DNA of 64,000 nucleotides from Paramecium pentaurelia (lineage: Eukaryota > Ciliophora > Oligohymenophorea > Peniculida > Parameciidae). The position numbers were made by a program, and so were the translations under genes. This document shows, piece after piece, positions 62,755 through 64,000 of this stretch (within the stretch, counting starts at the first letter, position 1; each line of letters opens with the position of its first letter). The DNA lies in assembly GCA_905183005.1 (NCBI GenBank), contig CAJJDO010000123.1:65236-129235 (forward strand), given 5' to 3'. The notes below the pieces were generated by a model. The model had not been told where the DNA came from, ran no database searches, and worked only from the letters and a program-made list of their open reading frames with translations.

Positions 62755-64000
62755 TCAATCCACTTTTTCATATTTAATATCAAGTGGTTTTCTCGTTAAA
62801 TCTTTAGGATAAGTTGCAAATATGATTGTCATTATTATCAAGATAAAAATTGAAGCTAAAAAAGGACTATAATTATCTTTTTAATATAATGGTAATATTA
62901 TGACTGGAGATAAGAAACCTGCTGCTCTACCAAAAGCAATTGTTGTACCTATTCCCAAAGATCTATAGATAGTGGAATAGGATTCTAAAATAAGAGGAGT
63001 GAATGAAAGAAAAGTCATTCTATTAAAAAATTTGAAAGCAATCAAACCTAACAATAGATATCTGGCTCTCCAATACCAAATTATAAAAACTGCTATCATA
63101 GATGTTACTGTTCCTATAAGTACTATAGGTAATCTTCCAATTTTGTCAATCAAACAAACAACAACTAACACTGCTGGCAATTCTATTAGGACAGTGTATA
63201 ATAAATCAAGTAAAGTTTTTTCTTCTTCATCAAATAGAAATGGTATGATGATATACAGTCCAGAATACATCAACATTGATATGATACTTAATGAATATGC
63301 TCTCCATGTGATTGGTAAATTTTCTTGATTAAACAACTCTTTAAAACTCTTCTTATCATATTATTATTCAAATGTAGCCTTTCTCCATTATTAAAGTGCT
63401 TAAATTTCATCTTCTTACAAATCAACATAATCCTTATCGTTAAATCTTCCCATAAAATTAATTCCTTCAATTCCTTCCTTAATATTTCCTTGAGATATAA
63501 GAAAACGGGGTGATTCATGTAAATATACTATACTACCAATTAGACATATAAAACATGGAATACTATTTGTCACAGCTATGGCTCTCCAATTTCCTGTTGC
63601 TATTGAATCCAAGAATATGAAGGCTAATAATAACATCCACATTCTGCCAACTATATACATCATTTATAAAGTAACAATAAATTATCCTCTTACATGAAGA
63701 GGAGTTACTTCTGCCATTAATATTGATGATATTGGCAATGCTATGCCAAATAGCAATCCAAAACAAAACCTTAATATTAGTAATTATGGTAAATCTTACA
63801 CAAATGCTGTAAGAAGCATTGCTATGAACAATATTACAATTTTTTAATACTTAAAGTAAACATGACCAAACTAGCATTGATTTACGTCCTGTATAGTCTG
63901 AGAACTAACCACAAATTAAAGAACCAATAAATTGACCAAAATTGAATACTGTTGCTAAAACGATCAATTAGCTCAAACTTAATGACCATTCCTTATAAAT
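62755..64000 (-). CDS. MFS sugar/organic-ion transporter (5' end outside window)
   Basis: The reading frame enters from the right edge and ends at TGA 62755-62757. Family motifs are GSLICGQFSDYTGRKSML (the G-x4-D-x-x-G-R-K/R loop between TM2 and TM3), AEVTPLHVRG (E-x6-R-G type), HESPRFLIS (the P-E-S-P-R-W-L type motif) and CLIDKIGRLPIVLIG in the second half. Many hydrophobic segments follow, such as PLILESYSTIYRSLGIGTTIAFGRAAGFLSP. A 22-nt intron (GTTTGG...TTAAG, about 63864-63885) restores frame early. It is most like SV2/SLC22-type or sugar-porter members; the substrate cannot be told from sequence. The first TM region is missing. Confidence 0.88.

Noticed and set aside
62999..63513. Plus-strand ORFs across the transporter region
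   Set aside because: They are antisense to clear MFS motifs on the minus strand.

Overview
This window is ciliate macronuclear DNA, most likely from Paramecium or a close relative. It is extremely AT-rich. Long reading frames appear only when TAA and TAG are read as glutamine and TGA is the sole stop. Genes are interrupted by tiny introns, mostly 20-31 nt, GTA...TAG in form, and removing them restores frame again and again. Intergenic gaps are often only 30-40 bp. This combination fits Paramecium; Tetrahymena introns are longer and Oxytricha chromosomes usually carry one gene. No telomere repeat, CRISPR array, rRNA or convincing tRNA was seen. Gene names are by motif recognition only, with no database search.

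Layout: 1-6.4 kb holds the 3' part of a purple-acid-phosphatase-like membrane protein (+), a coiled-coil gene (+), a PLC-like phosphodiesterase (+) and two paralogous protein kinases (-). 6.5-9.3 kb is a membrane-anchored GH31 alpha-glucosidase (-), followed by a giant cysteine-rich, multi-pass membrane protein (9.3-17.6 kb, -). 18.6-29.1 kb holds small and medium genes: an unknown protein, a tetraspanin-like protein, a twin CX9C mitochondrial-type protein, several unknown proteins, a coiled-coil/IQ-like protein and an EF-hand protein. 29.4-36.4 kb holds a YTH-domain RNA reader, a kinesin and an armadillo-like protein. 36.4-45 kb holds a long coiled-coil protein, a two-TM receptor-like protein ending in a vWA-like domain, and two more filament-type proteins. 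45-49.4 kb is a giant single-pass surface protein. 50.4-53 kb is a membrane protein broken by an exact 1124-bp direct repeat around a single N, almost certainly an assembly artefact. 54.5-64 kb holds a protein with a compact conserved beta-rich region, a coiled-coil gene, a CDPK-like protein that has lost catalytic residues, a small gene, a TAF12-like histone-fold protein and the 3' part of an MFS sugar/organic-ion transporter.

There is no operon logic; genes are single units on both strands. Several products fit ciliate surface and ciliary biology (kinesin, EF-hand, CDPK-like, large surface receptors, coiled coils), but co-location here does not show that they work together. I found no clearly new multi-gene system. 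The most unusual items are the vWA-tailed receptor, the degenerate CDPK, the giant receptors and the assembly duplication.
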